A DNA stretch of 64,000 nucleotides, taken from assembly GCA_006503475.1 (NCBI GenBank), contig RSEH01000211.1, positions 21,713 through 85,712 on the forward strand, read 5' to 3'. Both the position numbers and the translations under genes were made by a program. Positions 37,279-47,253 of the stretch are shown here, piece after piece. Source of the stretch: Stentor roeselii (Eukaryota > Ciliophora > Heterotrichea > Heterotrichida > Stentoridae). The notes beneath the pieces were generated by a model. The model saw only the letters and a list, made by a program, of their open reading frames with translations. It did not search any database and was not told the DNA's origin. The stretch's first letter is position 1, and each line of letters opens with the position of its first letter.

Positions 37279-37887
37279 TTAAAAACCCTTACAACCTAAA
37301 CACCTCGAGTCACTCATAACCTCAGCATCAAAAACCAATCGACAGTCCTTACAAATCTCATAATTCGGAATTTTTTCATTAAATTCTTTTGCAATATTCT
37401 CAAACCTGGAGTGAATGATTTCGTTTTTACACTTAAAGCAATTCAGCTCTCTATTTTTGTATTGGGTCAAGACACATACATCACAAATAGGGCAATCACA
37501 GCCACTTCGAGCAAGAGTGTTAAGGTCAAAACTTTTGCTACAAATAAGACATTTCTTCAATTTGAACTCATATACATCAATTTCAGGGAAAAGAGATATC
37601 AAGTGTTCCAAAAGACTTTTTTCGTAAGCTGTGAGTCGGTTTTCATGTATGCAAAAACCTAATTCTGAGTCTTTGAGAAGACATTCAATACAATGAAAAT
37701 TTGGACAATTTTTCAGCTTGATGGAACTATTGTTGTGAAGCTTATGACTGATGTTTATAGCTTTTTTGAATTGCTTGTTTTTCACAATTGCTTCTAACTT
37801 TTCACTGACCTCTTTGACATCGATGTTTTGATCACATTCATAAAGTATTTTCATGTAAGTCTGCAATAACTCAATAGCTTCGTTCAT
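37279..37887 (-). CDS. Cys-box (RING-like) zinc-binding protein, unknown
   Basis: 202 residues starting MNEAIELLQTYMKILYECD. The N-terminal half is helical; at ~72-76 a short FHCIECLL Cys pair appears. From ~112 there is a Cys series CLICSKSFD...CDCPICDVC...CFKC, then CKDCRLVFDA...CLGC at the C-terminus. The spacing resembles a RING lacking the usual His. The box C-x2-C-x3-[FY]-D-...-C-x-C recurs in the divergent neighbour. Function unknown; ubiquitin ligase activity is possible. Its TAA directly touches the PUS3 TAG. Confidence 0.7.
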   Translation of the reverse strand: MNEAIELLQTYMKILYECDQNIDVKEVSEKLEAIVKNKQFKKAINISHKLHNNSSIKLKNCPNFHCIECLLKDSELGFCIHENRLTAYEKSLLEHLISLFPEIDVYEFKLKKCLICSKSFDLNTLARSGCDCPICDVCVLTQYKNRELNCFKCKNEIIHSRFENIAKEFNEKIPNYEICKDCRLVFDAEVMSDSRCLGCKGF

Positions 37888-38086
37888 ATTATTTATTAAT
37901 AAAATGAATCAGGTGAATTAAACAATAACCTGAAAATTTATCATAATTTTTAACATAACAAATAAAATCCTAAAAAATCAAAGAAAAGCTCACCCTTTCA
38001 ATATCAACTCAGAATAAAACCAAATGAAAAAATCACAAAACATCTTCCATGTTATCTAAAATAATTCTATATAAAAATTATAGACA

Positions 38087-40078
38087 ATGAATAGAGACGC
38101 TAAAGGAATTATAGAAGAAATAAAAAGAGACATCGCATTTGTCTCACTGAGCAAGAAAAACCTAAACACCTCAAACAGCAGTGGCCAATTACAGGTAAAA
38201 ATAAGCGACATCACTTTCAGAATGAAGCCCGCTCCAAGAAACCTGATTTCAAAAAACACTCAAGTCTTCATAAAAGAACTAGGAGGTGGAAAGACTCAAG
38301 TTTACCTTGACAGCGACATCGACCTTCACATAAAGTTCGGTCTTGTAATCGATATCAAAGAAAACGAGCAGGCTGTAGTTGTTTTTGACTATATCTGCAA
38401 CTATGACGTGCGATTCATTCACTTCGTCTCAGACAAAGGACAGAAAATTCCTTTAGACGAGATAAGAAAACGTAAAAATACCAACGTCATGATTTACTTC
38501 AACGCTGATGCTGTCATTGAAGTTAGAGAACTTGACGAAAAAGCCAATTTAAAATTTTTTTTAGATAACTTCGCAAAAGCCCCTTCAGGGCAAGAAGAAG
38601 AAACTTATTTTTGCTTGAAAGACCAAAAGATGAATATTTTCAAAGTTTTTCAAGATTTTGTTTTTTTTCCTTCTTCAGGTGAAAAGTTTCCTTGTGATCA
38701 GGTCAAGTTTAAGGTAGGGTCGAATGTTGTTGTTACTTTTGTTGATGGAAGGATCAGAGCTGAAATTGAAATTGATAGGTCGACTCAGACTATCAGAAAT
38801 AATAAAAAAGCGAGTTCTATTAGTAAAGAAAGTAAAACCCAAGCGATCACTACTCAAAATTCAGTAAGGGGAAAAGCTAAATCTAATGAAGTTGGCGGGT
38901 ATCAAACAGCTCCAGTCCAGACTTATATATACGCCTGGAGATTATATGATTCTAACATATCGCTTTGGTATCGTTCTAAGGATAGCATGAGTGAAAAAGC
39001 ACTTATTTTGATTGCTTTACTTGAGATTTGCTTTAGGTTACCTGAAAATCCTTCAAGAACTACAATTTATTACAAGTTATACAGTGCCACTCAGATGCTG
39101 AACTCGTCTTACACTGTTACTTTAGATAAACTATTCAGTTTTTATAGACAAGAAGGAATCGCTACTGAAATAAACGATTTATTTTCATTTATTTACCAAC
39201 ACAAAGCGTATTTAGAGTCACTTTCTGACTATTTAATCGTGAATATTCAAGACTTTGAATCAATTTCAGAGTCGTTTGATGTTGTTATTTACTTTCTTGA
39301 TACTCCTAAAGCTGAATGGGCTGAATTCCACCCATTATTTAAACCTGGAATCAATTATCCTCTCATCATGCTTCAGACTTACCCTGAACTCAGGATACTT
39401 TACAATAAAGACATGATGGTCGCTGATGGATTCGATACCAGTTCATTAAAACAAACTCTCTGTGGAAAGGCGAATCTTAAACACCTTACAAAAGGCTTTG
39501 AAGCAAAAGGTCAAGAATTTCAAACTTTCATTAAAAAAGTCTCTGATTTAAAAATTTCTCTTGCGAATAACTTCCAAGGATCTCAAGAAGAATTTTCAAA
39601 ATTAACAGAAGGACTTTCTCTAGCTTGCAAGTCAATTTTACCTGTGATTCCTGTTGAAGAGTATGAAAGTTGTTTAGAAGTTTTTAAAAATTTAAAAACA
39701 ATTAAGTTACCAAATCGAGTCATCACTTGCGCTGGCTGTAAAACTGAAACAATTGCGAAGTATCAATGTTCAGGTCCTGATCATCATATTTTATGTAAAA
39801 ATTGCGCTTTTATATCAGCGAAAAGATTAGCATGTGCTCTCTGTGGTAAAGAATGTAACTTTGACACATCACAAGAAACCTATGCATGTGTTGTATGTAA
39901 GCAAACCTACGACAGCATGTATTTTATTGGAATCGGGTCATGTTTTTGCATTTTAGACTCAGACTGTGCAAAAAAAATCTTATCTGCGAAATTGTGTCCA
40001 ATTCACAAAAGACAGATACCACATCCTGAGATTCAATGGATTGAATACGCTTTATCTACTCTAGGATACTCTAGCTAG
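38087..40078 (+). CDS. Multidomain protein with OB-like repeats and C-terminal Cys box, unknown
   Basis: 663 residues, start MNRDAKGIIEEIKRDIAF. The first ~235 residues contain three repeated beta units, each opening with a hydrophobic strand and a G-x-I/V-x-x-I-K element (GIIEEIKRDIAF; GLVIDIKENEQAVV) and ending V.V.F-type strands, suggestive of cold-shock/OB folds (inference). A middle helical region follows (FSFYRQEGIATEINDLFSFI in parts). The last ~120 residues hold Cys/His boxes: CAGC, HHILCKNC, CALCGKEC, CVVC...CFC...LCPIHK. The last box resembles that of the divergent neighbour. The TAG touches the next convergent stop. Confidence 0.8.
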   Translation: MNRDAKGIIEEIKRDIAFVSLSKKNLNTSNSSGQLQVKISDITFRMKPAPRNLISKNTQVFIKELGGGKTQVYLDSDIDLHIKFGLVIDIKENEQAVVVFDYICNYDVRFIHFVSDKGQKIPLDEIRKRKNTNVMIYFNADAVIEVRELDEKANLKFFLDNFAKAPSGQEEETYFCLKDQKMNIFKVFQDFVFFPSSGEKFPCDQVKFKVGSNVVVTFVDGRIRAEIEIDRSTQTIRNNKKASSISKESKTQAITTQNSVRGKAKSNEVGGYQTAPVQTYIYAWRLYDSNISLWYRSKDSMSEKALILIALLEICFRLPENPSRTTIYYKLYSATQMLNSSYTVTLDKLFSFYRQEGIATEINDLFSFIYQHKAYLESLSDYLIVNIQDFESISESFDVVIYFLDTPKAEWAEFHPLFKPGINYPLIMLQTYPELRILYNKDMMVADGFDTSSLKQTLCGKANLKHLTKGFEAKGQEFQTFIKKVSDLKISLANNFQGSQEEFSKLTEGLSLACKSILPVIPVEEYESCLEVFKNLKTIKLPNRVITCAGCKTETIAKYQCSGPDHHILCKNCAFISAKRLACALCGKECNFDTSQETYACVVCKQTYDSMYFIGIGSCFCILDSDCAKKILSAKLCPIHKRQIPHPEIQWIEYALSTLGYSS

Positions 40079-40828
40079 TTACCTATTTACTAAAACATTA
40101 ACCGACTCCCAGATACTCTCCACATCTTTCAGCATATTTTCTATCTTTTCATATTCCTCAACACAAACTTTACTCCATTTTCCAATCGAGTCTTCTTTTT
40201 CAACACCTTCAGTCATAAACATCTGGATCTTCTCCTGGTATGTTTTTTTAAAGATTTTTAAGGATTTTATGAAGTTTTCTAGAGCGTTTTTATAGTTTTT
40301 CAGCAGGTTTTGATCTGGAAGATCTGTTTCTTGTAGTTTTGGAGCCATTGATGATACTCGCTTCACCTCCTGGCTCCAGTAGTCTAAAGTTATCTGAAGC
40401 TCTTGAGAGATTGAAGTTGATGATGAATGCTTTGGAGGGAAGTTGGAAAGGAAGAGCTTTGTTTGTTTGTCGAAAATTGAAAAGTTTGAACTGATGAAGT
40501 TCAGGTTTCGCTCTAGTGATTCAAGTGGAAATGAAGGGGTTAAGAGCATTAGAAGGGAGATTAGGTGTGAGATTGAGGTTGATTGTGGACATGTACCTTG
40601 GATTATTTCGGATGATGAAGGTATTCCGAGATCGGAGTAGATTGTAGTCAGACGGGCGATCTGAGTCACTCCAGGCAAGTTCAAATCAGGATCCCTTAAA
40701 ATTCCAGGCTCAAAAATTTCCAATACCATTTCCTGAAACTCAATCCTTTTCTGAGTAGGTAAAACAATATCCAAACTATCCTCAATATCAAATCCAAATC
40801 CTTTTAAAAGTATTTCAAGTCCTTCCAT
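40079..40828 (-). CDS. Unknown helical protein, 249 residues
   Basis: The start is taken at 40828 (MEGLEILLKGFGFDIEDSLD). The frame stays open upstream to 41134, but that part overlaps the 2,064-residue gene and reads Arg/Leu-rich nonsense. It is helical, with a C-terminal coiled coil (NYKNALENFIKSLKIFKKTY; EEYEKIENMLKDVESI). A motif CPQSTSISHLISLLML lies in the middle. No family recognised; its size and helices would fit a subunit of a cytoskeletal complex, but this is only a guess. Confidence 0.65.
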   Translation of the reverse strand: MEGLEILLKGFGFDIEDSLDIVLPTQKRIEFQEMVLEIFEPGILRDPDLNLPGVTQIARLTTIYSDLGIPSSSEIIQGTCPQSTSISHLISLLMLLTPSFPLESLERNLNFISSNFSIFDKQTKLFLSNFPPKHSSSTSISQELQITLDYWSQEVKRVSSMAPKLQETDLPDQNLLKNYKNALENFIKSLKIFKKTYQEKIQMFMTEGVEKEDSIGKWSKVCVEEYEKIENMLKDVESIWESVNVLVNR

Positions 40829-40884
40829 TATAAAAAAATCCCAAAAACCTCCTAAAAAAAACCTCTTAAAAAATTCCTCTATAA

Positions 40885-43800
40885 ATGTTAATCCTCGCAC
40901 TAATACATCTAGTATCAGGAGGTCTATCTCTCGGTAAAAAGAGTATTTACGACCCAGGAGTCTTATCCTGGAGCGAAAAATTATGGTGTTTGAGTCCAAT
41001 AACAATATCCGAGTCAAACGCAGGTAGTACAGTTTCGATGTCTTTTTCATTCCACACATTATCCTCAGTGTCCTCAGGTGTGTTTTGCGTGGAATTTCCA
41101 GGAACTTTTTCAGATTCTCAAAAATGTCAGTCAATCTCTTCCTTTTCAGCAGATTCTGACTATACAGTGACCTTTACTGATTTAGACCTGCCTTCAACTG
41201 CAGGTCCTCATGGTCCTTTCGTAGTCTATACAGCGAGTTCCTCAACTGGCAACATAATCGACCTGAACAAGAACTTCGGGTATGTCTGGTTGTATGACAG
41301 TTACACTGAAGTCAGCTCCGGGCTTTCTTTGGCTTTAGGTTCAAGTGAAGTTCAGACGAGTACAGAAATAATCTTCACCTTCTCAATCACGACTTCTCTA
41401 TGGGCCAATGACTACTTTTCTTTATCATTTCCAAGCAACTTTCAAGTGACTTCTGAGAAATGCAACAGCTTGACTGAAGTCCTGGCTTCGAAAAACTCTG
41501 ACACTTCAGACTTGCCTTGTTCAGTGACAGGTTCTTTACTTTTTATCTACGGCAACTTGAAAGAAATCGAGGCGAGTGAGGACTTGCCAGTGGAACTTTC
41601 GATAAAAGTGAGTACTTTCACAACACCTTCAAGTACAGTCCTCAAGGCGAATATGAACTGGACTTTAAAAACCTTGAGATATGGAACGCAACAGGTCTTG
41701 CAAGCTTTTAACACTGACGGCCCGATTCTTAACTATAAAAGCTTGACTGTTCAATCATGGGCTCCAGTTGTAAGTAAAAGTGTGACAAAAGGATGCAGTG
41801 GGTACTTGACGTTGACTTTCACTTTAGACTTGAAAGTTCCGAAAGAAGGGTCTATCAACTTTGCATTTACTAATTTGGATTTAAGTGCTTTGGCCTGGAA
41901 AAGTGATGAAAGTCAAACTTCGGACTCGGGAACTGTCGGATTTTTTTATCTTGATCCGAAGATTTCAGCTGATTGTGAAATTAGTGAAGATGGAGATGGT
42001 TTAATTTGCACTGCTACTGATGATATCTCAGCTGGAAGTTATTATTTGGTCACTTTTCCTGATTTAGATGAAACTCCTGCCACTGTGATTGTGACTACTA
42101 CTGATGAGAATTCGTTAAGTATTCAAGTTTCAGAAAGTTTTACTTTGACTTACTCCACTGCAAATCAGTTAACTTCTGCAAGTGTTAAGTTCGCGAGTGA
42201 TAATTCTGGAAGTTACACAGCAGACTCCGCTTCTCAGGTGATCGGATATATCAAGTTTAAGTCTCCTGTTGATTTATCCGTGGGGGACGTGGTAAAAATC
42301 ACTCTTCCTATTTCAAGTAAAGTCAACTCTGACCTTCAAATTGGAATAATTTCTTCATTAAAAGCGAATACTTATGTCGGAAGTGATGATGTTGACAACT
42401 ACGGAGTTAAAACTTTAACACAAAATGAAAACCCTACTCTTAACTCCAAGACTCTTAGTGTTAAAATGATTTCAACAGCGACTTCCTCACAGAACGTTTA
42501 TATTTACTTATCTTCTGACAACTCAGCATCTTCCGCAGGTCTGAACCTTCCTTACGTGAGTTCGAACGAGTTAACTCAATACGAGTTTTCAATAAGTATA
42601 ACAAAAGACACAGAAGAGTACATCTTATCAGGTCCTCTAACAATAGCCCCTTCTTCATTCGCTTCATTCACAGGTTCCGTGTTGTGCACATCAACATTTG
42701 CAGGTCTTCCTTACAGTGTATCAGTGACTCCAAAATTTGACTACTCTCAATCAAATGGCCTTTACATCTCAACGATTTTCACAGGGTACGGGACTGACCT
42801 CGGCTCAGGCTTGTCAATTGGAGCGACTTACCCAGTCAGTAGTTCTTTGACAGGAGTTTCTTTTGTCCTCGAGTCGGGAGGTGTACGAATGCAGGGGTTA
42901 AAGCAAGTAAAATCATCGACAACTTACGACTTTAGCTTTCCAGTGGGTTTTGCATATTCAGGTACAAATCCAGTAACAGTTTCTTTGTTTTACTTGGTCT
43001 CAGGAGTGAAATTTGTAATCATGTCAGATACGGACTCGAATACTCTTGTTAGTCTTGGAAGTAAGGCTTTTAGTTCAGATACTGAAGCGAAGATTTTAGT
43101 TAATGGTGTGGATACTACTGCAGAAGTTTCCACAGATGTTTCGATTAAATTTAACTTGGTGTATTCAACTGGGTATACTACTGGGTATCTTGGAGTTATC
43201 TTACCGAGTGGCTTTACTTTGACCTCTCCTTCTGTGACCCTTTTTTCTGATTCAAGTAAAGTAGCGACACTGAAACATTACTTTTCAGATAGTCAAGTAA
43301 AATTTCCTTCAATTTACTTTGAACTGAGTAGTGTCATTAAGGTATCAACAGATAAGTCTATTTATTATAAACTTTCAGGAGTTAAAACTCCAACAGGTTC
43401 AATTACTGAAGAAGAACTTTTCTTTGTACTAGCTTCAACCTCTGCTGGTTCTCAGTGCATTCGAGCAGGATCGACCACGAATACAGTTTTATCAACAAAC
43501 GCGAAGTCCTTTACCAGTGCTACTTTCACTCCGAATTCACTTAAAGCTCGAGGACCTTCTTCATTAATGACAGAGGTTAAAGCTTTATTGAAACTACCAA
43601 CTGAAATCCCTCAAGGTTCATCATTAGTCTTCGAAGTTGCCTGGTCCTTATCAAATGACTACTCTTTCACAATATCAGGTATTTCAAGTTACGTCTTCTC
43701 AAAATCAGATGATTTTTTAATCTTCAAAAGTATTTCAAAGATTACATCAGGGTCATCGATTTCTTTAACACTTTCACAGGTGATAGTTCCAGAGTCCTCA

Positions 43801-46800
43801 GGTCCTAGTTACCAATTTTCTCAGATTTCTATATTTACAGATGATAGCTACTCGAGGACGATAGTAAAATATACTCACTCAGATGAAGTGACAATAAACT
43901 CAGCAACAAAAAACGGAATCTCGCATTTTTCATCTGCTTCTGTCCTGCCTAATGGCGTAGGACTTCAAGCGGAAATAGTTTATCTGGCCTTCACCCTCGA
44001 TAGTAGTCTGGTGAAAGGAAGCCTCATCAAAATTGACAGTCCTACAGGTACTTGGCTGAAGACAGGCGACATCAAGCACTACTGCTTCACTTCTCATCTT
44101 TTCTCATCCTGCTCAATCAACAGTGACCAGGTGCAGATCACCTTGGCTCAAAACTACTCTTCAGGAAGCAGTTTCGAGGTGATGCTTGACAACTGCTTAG
44201 AGCTTCCTTCATCATCAGGAAATACAGCAAAGGGTTTCACAATAACAACTTCATATGAAGACACTGTGATTGATGAAGACTCGTCAAGTGCTCCAAGTTC
44301 AATGCAGAAAATAAAGGTACACGCTCTTCCTAATGAAACTTTTTATTTCAGTGATCCAGTCGCGATTGTGCCGAGTAATGAAGGAGAACTTGCGAATTAC
44401 ACTTTTAAATTTGAATGTGAAGCGAATATTGGACTGACTCATACACTTTACATTTCATTTCCCAGGACTTTCGACCCTTTTCTCGGAGGCGAAGTTCTAT
44501 TCAAAAAAGGAGACCCAAGTAAGTACTACCTGAACTGCAGTTCCACAATGAAGAACTTGAGTAACATTAAATGCATCGTCGATCATTGGACAGTGATGAT
44601 TTCAGATTTCTCTTCAAACATCGAGAATGGAACGACAGTTGATATCTCCTTGCAGAACATTCGAAATCCTTCAGATGTTGAAGGCTTTTCAATTTACTTA
44701 CTGACGAGGAACTCTGACCTACTTGCCTACAACCAGTCAGTCCCGGTGTCGTCCTTGTCATCATCAGCGAACAACACAGAAGTCAAGTCTTACTCTGTCA
44801 GCAACTCAGGCCTTCGCCAGTCAGGGCAGTCGTCGTTGAAGGTCTTTTTGAGTCCTTTTTCATCTGACAGTCAAATCATTTTAACATTTCCTATTCAGTA
44901 CAACCTGCTCAGAGACAAGCCGAGTTCTTTGAAGTGCTTCGCTTCAAGTAATTCAGTTTCTTTTTCAGGGACTTGCTTTATTTCAGAGAATTCACTTTTC
45001 TTTCCAGTGGGAAAAGCCTCTGATAAGTATGATTTGTTCTCGCTTACTTTCACGGGATACAACCCTGAATGGGGAGATTCTGAAATTCCAGAGATTTTCT
45101 CATCTTCTGGAAGAGAGTTTTGGGTAAATCCTTTGATGGTCAGTGTTAAAAACTCTCAGAATATCACTGAAAAGACCTTTGGGCAGAACAGGGCTTTTAC
45201 TGGGTTTAATGAAGAGAAAATTTTAATCAATGTGAATGATTACCAAGCGAAAGGACAGGTGAACTTCTTGTCACTTAAGCCAGGTGTTCAGCTTATAGAC
45301 CTGCAGATTTCTGTTGAAAGTCCTTTGAAAGCGAATTCTTTAATTTTGACGCCTAAGAACTCAGCTGTGAATAATGCGACTTTGAACTTTGACTCAGATT
45401 TCAACTTTACACTAACTAAAGACATGACAAGTATCACGTTTTCTGTGAGTACTCAGTCAAACAGCAAGAATTCTATTAATTTCATTGAGTGGGAAGTAAC
45501 AGAGGACTCTTTAAACGGCACTCTTTTATATGAAGTCGCTGCAAAGACCATGGTCGAGGTGTATGAATTGGAAGATGTAAGTCTTTCAGTGTCCTTTGGA
45601 ACTGAGAAATACTTCGTAAGTAAAGGAACCACAGGACACCTTATCAAAGTCTCCACTCTTTACCCTCCATCCTCTGACTTGACTTTAAGCATGAGTCTTC
45701 TCAATAGTTCCTTGGAAGGAGTCACTTTTATTCCTGAGTCTTTCACTTTCCAATCTGGAGAAACTGAAAAATTTTTCGCTATTCGACTTTCTGATAATTT
45801 TACTGATGTTAATCAATCAGGGCCTTATGAGTTTACTTTTACACAGACTGGCGCTGACTCTACTGCTTATAAACAGTTGTCAGTTTATAAGTTTTATCAT
45901 GATGAATCTGAGGATTATCAAGACCCTGAGATTTTAAGTCTTACTTTTGAGGAAGTTACTCAAAATTCAATGGAGGTCTTCATTCAGGTCTCGGCAATGG
46001 CGGAGGTTTATTGGGAATTTTGTGATTATGATACTTCTTTTGATGAATATGAAGACCTGGTAAGTAAAATTTACCCGTTAACAAGTGAAAATTCTACAAA
46101 TCTTAAACTTCAAGAGCAGATAGAAACTTATTTATTAGGACTGAGAACTAATCAGAAAACAAATGAGAAATGGAGTTCATTTCAAAAAAAGATGCTGGCC
46201 TACAACAAGGCAACCTGTTTTTACTCAGTTCAATTCATTCCAGATTCTAAAAAAACTCTTTTATTCTCTCCTTTTTTCCTCTGGGCAGAAAGCAACTACA
46301 AAATAAAAGTTTACAGCAAACATCCAATATTAAGTAAAACAACCAACTCCACTATCTCCCAAATCACGAAATCAATGTCAAACCCAATTGAAATAACTTT
46401 AAAGTTCACTTCAAGTAATTCAGGAAAAACCAGCTTGTTCACTTCTTCCTTGAGTCAAAGTTTAGGAGTGCCTTCAGGAAGACTAGACTTGAAAAGTTCC
46501 TCAAGAAGGCTTCTTCTTACAAGTGCGGTCTGGGTGTTGCATTCTGACAGGTCTTCAGTGATAAGTCCTTCAGATTTATTTAAGAATATAGATCAGGATC
46601 TTTTTGCAAGTCTCATTAAAACTGATGAGTTTCAGTTGCAGTCTTCTCAAATAAACAGAAAAGATTACCCAGTTCCTAATGGAAACTTGCAAGTAAAAGA
46701 TATCGCATCGAGTTATATCGTTATTAATGGAGATGTTGACAGTGATGGAAGTGTTTGTTGTGTTGCTGAAGTCGACGATGAAATTTCTTTCGCTTTGAAA

Positions 46801-47079
46801 AATATCTCTGCTGAGCAGGTTTATCTTGGAATTGATAGGGAAAATGTTAACACCATGTCGAATTGCACGGATATTGTAACTAACTGGACTATTGTCGTCA
46901 ATGGGCTTAATGCTGCTACTGAGTATATGATCAGCTGTGTTTTAATCAGTCAATTCCCTAGCTGGCCTGATTATTCTGATGTTTATAGTTTCAATGTCAG
47001 TACTGAAACTTATGGAAGCGACTTTACCTCTTCATCCGCGGTTTTTTTACAACTTTTGATGATTTTTGAGTTTATTTAG
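40885..47079 (+). CDS. Giant secreted, probably GPI-anchored, surface protein
   Basis: One intron-free frame of 2,064 residues. It starts with a signal peptide (MLILALIHLVSGGLS) and ends with a hydrophobic tail after a Ser/Gly stretch (SAVFLQLLMIFEFI), the pattern of a GPI-anchor signal. In between it is Ser/Thr-rich, with many N-x-S/T sites and repeated beta-sandwich-like segments (ESFTLTYSTANQ; SFEVMLDNCLELP; ITLTFPIQYN types). Near residues 1,650-2,040 there are two fibronectin-III-like units (LNAATEYMISCVL). Cysteines are sparse and paired. It looks like a large adhesin/cell-surface coat protein; no orthologue is named. Codon bias is even and no frame breaks occur. Confidence 0.85.
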   Translation: MLILALIHLVSGGLSLGKKSIYDPGVLSWSEKLWCLSPITISESNAGSTVSMSFSFHTLSSVSSGVFCVEFPGTFSDSQKCQSISSFSADSDYTVTFTDLDLPSTAGPHGPFVVYTASSSTGNIIDLNKNFGYVWLYDSYTEVSSGLSLALGSSEVQTSTEIIFTFSITTSLWANDYFSLSFPSNFQVTSEKCNSLTEVLASKNSDTSDLPCSVTGSLLFIYGNLKEIEASEDLPVELSIKVSTFTTPSSTVLKANMNWTLKTLRYGTQQVLQAFNTDGPILNYKSLTVQSWAPVVSKSVTKGCSGYLTLTFTLDLKVPKEGSINFAFTNLDLSALAWKSDESQTSDSGTVGFFYLDPKISADCEISEDGDGLICTATDDISAGSYYLVTFPDLDETPATVIVTTTDENSLSIQVSESFTLTYSTANQLTSASVKFASDNSGSYTADSASQVIGYIKFKSPVDLSVGDVVKITLPISSKVNSDLQIGIISSLKANTYVGSDDVDNYGVKTLTQNENPTLNSKTLSVKMISTATSSQNVYIYLSSDNSASSAGLNLPYVSSNELTQYEFSISITKDTEEYILSGPLTIAPSSFASFTGSVLCTSTFAGLPYSVSVTPKFDYSQSNGLYISTIFTGYGTDLGSGLSIGATYPVSSSLTGVSFVLESGGVRMQGLKQVKSSTTYDFSFPVGFAYSGTNPVTVSLFYLVSGVKFVIMSDTDSNTLVSLGSKAFSSDTEAKILVNGVDTTAEVSTDVSIKFNLVYSTGYTTGYLGVILPSGFTLTSPSVTLFSDSSKVATLKHYFSDSQVKFPSIYFELSSVIKVSTDKSIYYKLSGVKTPTGSITEEELFFVLASTSAGSQCIRAGSTTNTVLSTNAKSFTSATFTPNSLKARGPSSLMTEVKALLKLPTEIPQGSSLVFEVAWSLSNDYSFTISGISSYVFSKSDDFLIFKSISKITSGSSISLTLSQVIVPESSGPSYQFSQISIFTDDSYSRTIVKYTHSDEVTINSATKNGISHFSSASVLPNGVGLQAEIVYLAFTLDSSLVKGSLIKIDSPTGTWLKTGDIKHYCFTSHLFSSCSINSDQVQITLAQNYSSGSSFEVMLDNCLELPSSSGNTAKGFTITTSYEDTVIDEDSSSAPSSMQKIKVHALPNETFYFSDPVAIVPSNEGELANYTFKFECEANIGLTHTLYISFPRTFDPFLGGEVLFKKGDPSKYYLNCSSTMKNLSNIKCIVDHWTVMISDFSSNIENGTTVDISLQNIRNPSDVEGFSIYLLTRNSDLLAYNQSVPVSSLSSSANNTEVKSYSVSNSGLRQSGQSSLKVFLSPFSSDSQIILTFPIQYNLLRDKPSSLKCFASSNSVSFSGTCFISENSLFFPVGKASDKYDLFSLTFTGYNPEWGDSEIPEIFSSSGREFWVNPLMVSVKNSQNITEKTFGQNRAFTGFNEEKILINVNDYQAKGQVNFLSLKPGVQLIDLQISVESPLKANSLILTPKNSAVNNATLNFDSDFNFTLTKDMTSITFSVSTQSNSKNSINFIEWEVTEDSLNGTLLYEVAAKTMVEVYELEDVSLSVSFGTEKYFVSKGTTGHLIKVSTLYPPSSDLTLSMSLLNSSLEGVTFIPESFTFQSGETEKFFAIRLSDNFTDVNQSGPYEFTFTQTGADSTAYKQLSVYKFYHDESEDYQDPEILSLTFEEVTQNSMEVFIQVSAMAEVYWEFCDYDTSFDEYEDLVSKIYPLTSENSTNLKLQEQIETYLLGLRTNQKTNEKWSSFQKKMLAYNKATCFYSVQFIPDSKKTLLFSPFFLWAESNYKIKVYSKHPILSKTTNSTISQITKSMSNPIEITLKFTSSNSGKTSLFTSSLSQSLGVPSGRLDLKSSSRRLLLTSAVWVLHSDRSSVISPSDLFKNIDQDLFASLIKTDEFQLQSSQINRKDYPVPNGNLQVKDIASSYIVINGDVDSDGSVCCVAEVDDEISFALKNISAEQVYLGIDRENVNTMSNCTDIVTNWTIVVNGLNAATEYMISCVLISQFPSWPDYSDVYSFNVSTETYGSDFTSSSAVFLQLLMIFEFI

Positions 47080-47253
47080 AGATAATTAGATATGAAAATC
47101 CTTAACTATTAAAATTTGTCGAATTTTCAAAAATATCCAAAAAAATTAACCTTTATTATAAACACCTTAAATTTAAAACTTTCCATGAAAAACCTGATTC
47201 TTCTCTAAAAAATCGTGAAAACTACCTGAAAACCTCCATTTTTATTAAATACT

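Noticed and set aside
40829-41134. Upstream extension of the 249-residue gene
   Set aside because: Overlaps the signal peptide region of the giant gene and is Arg/Leu nonsense.
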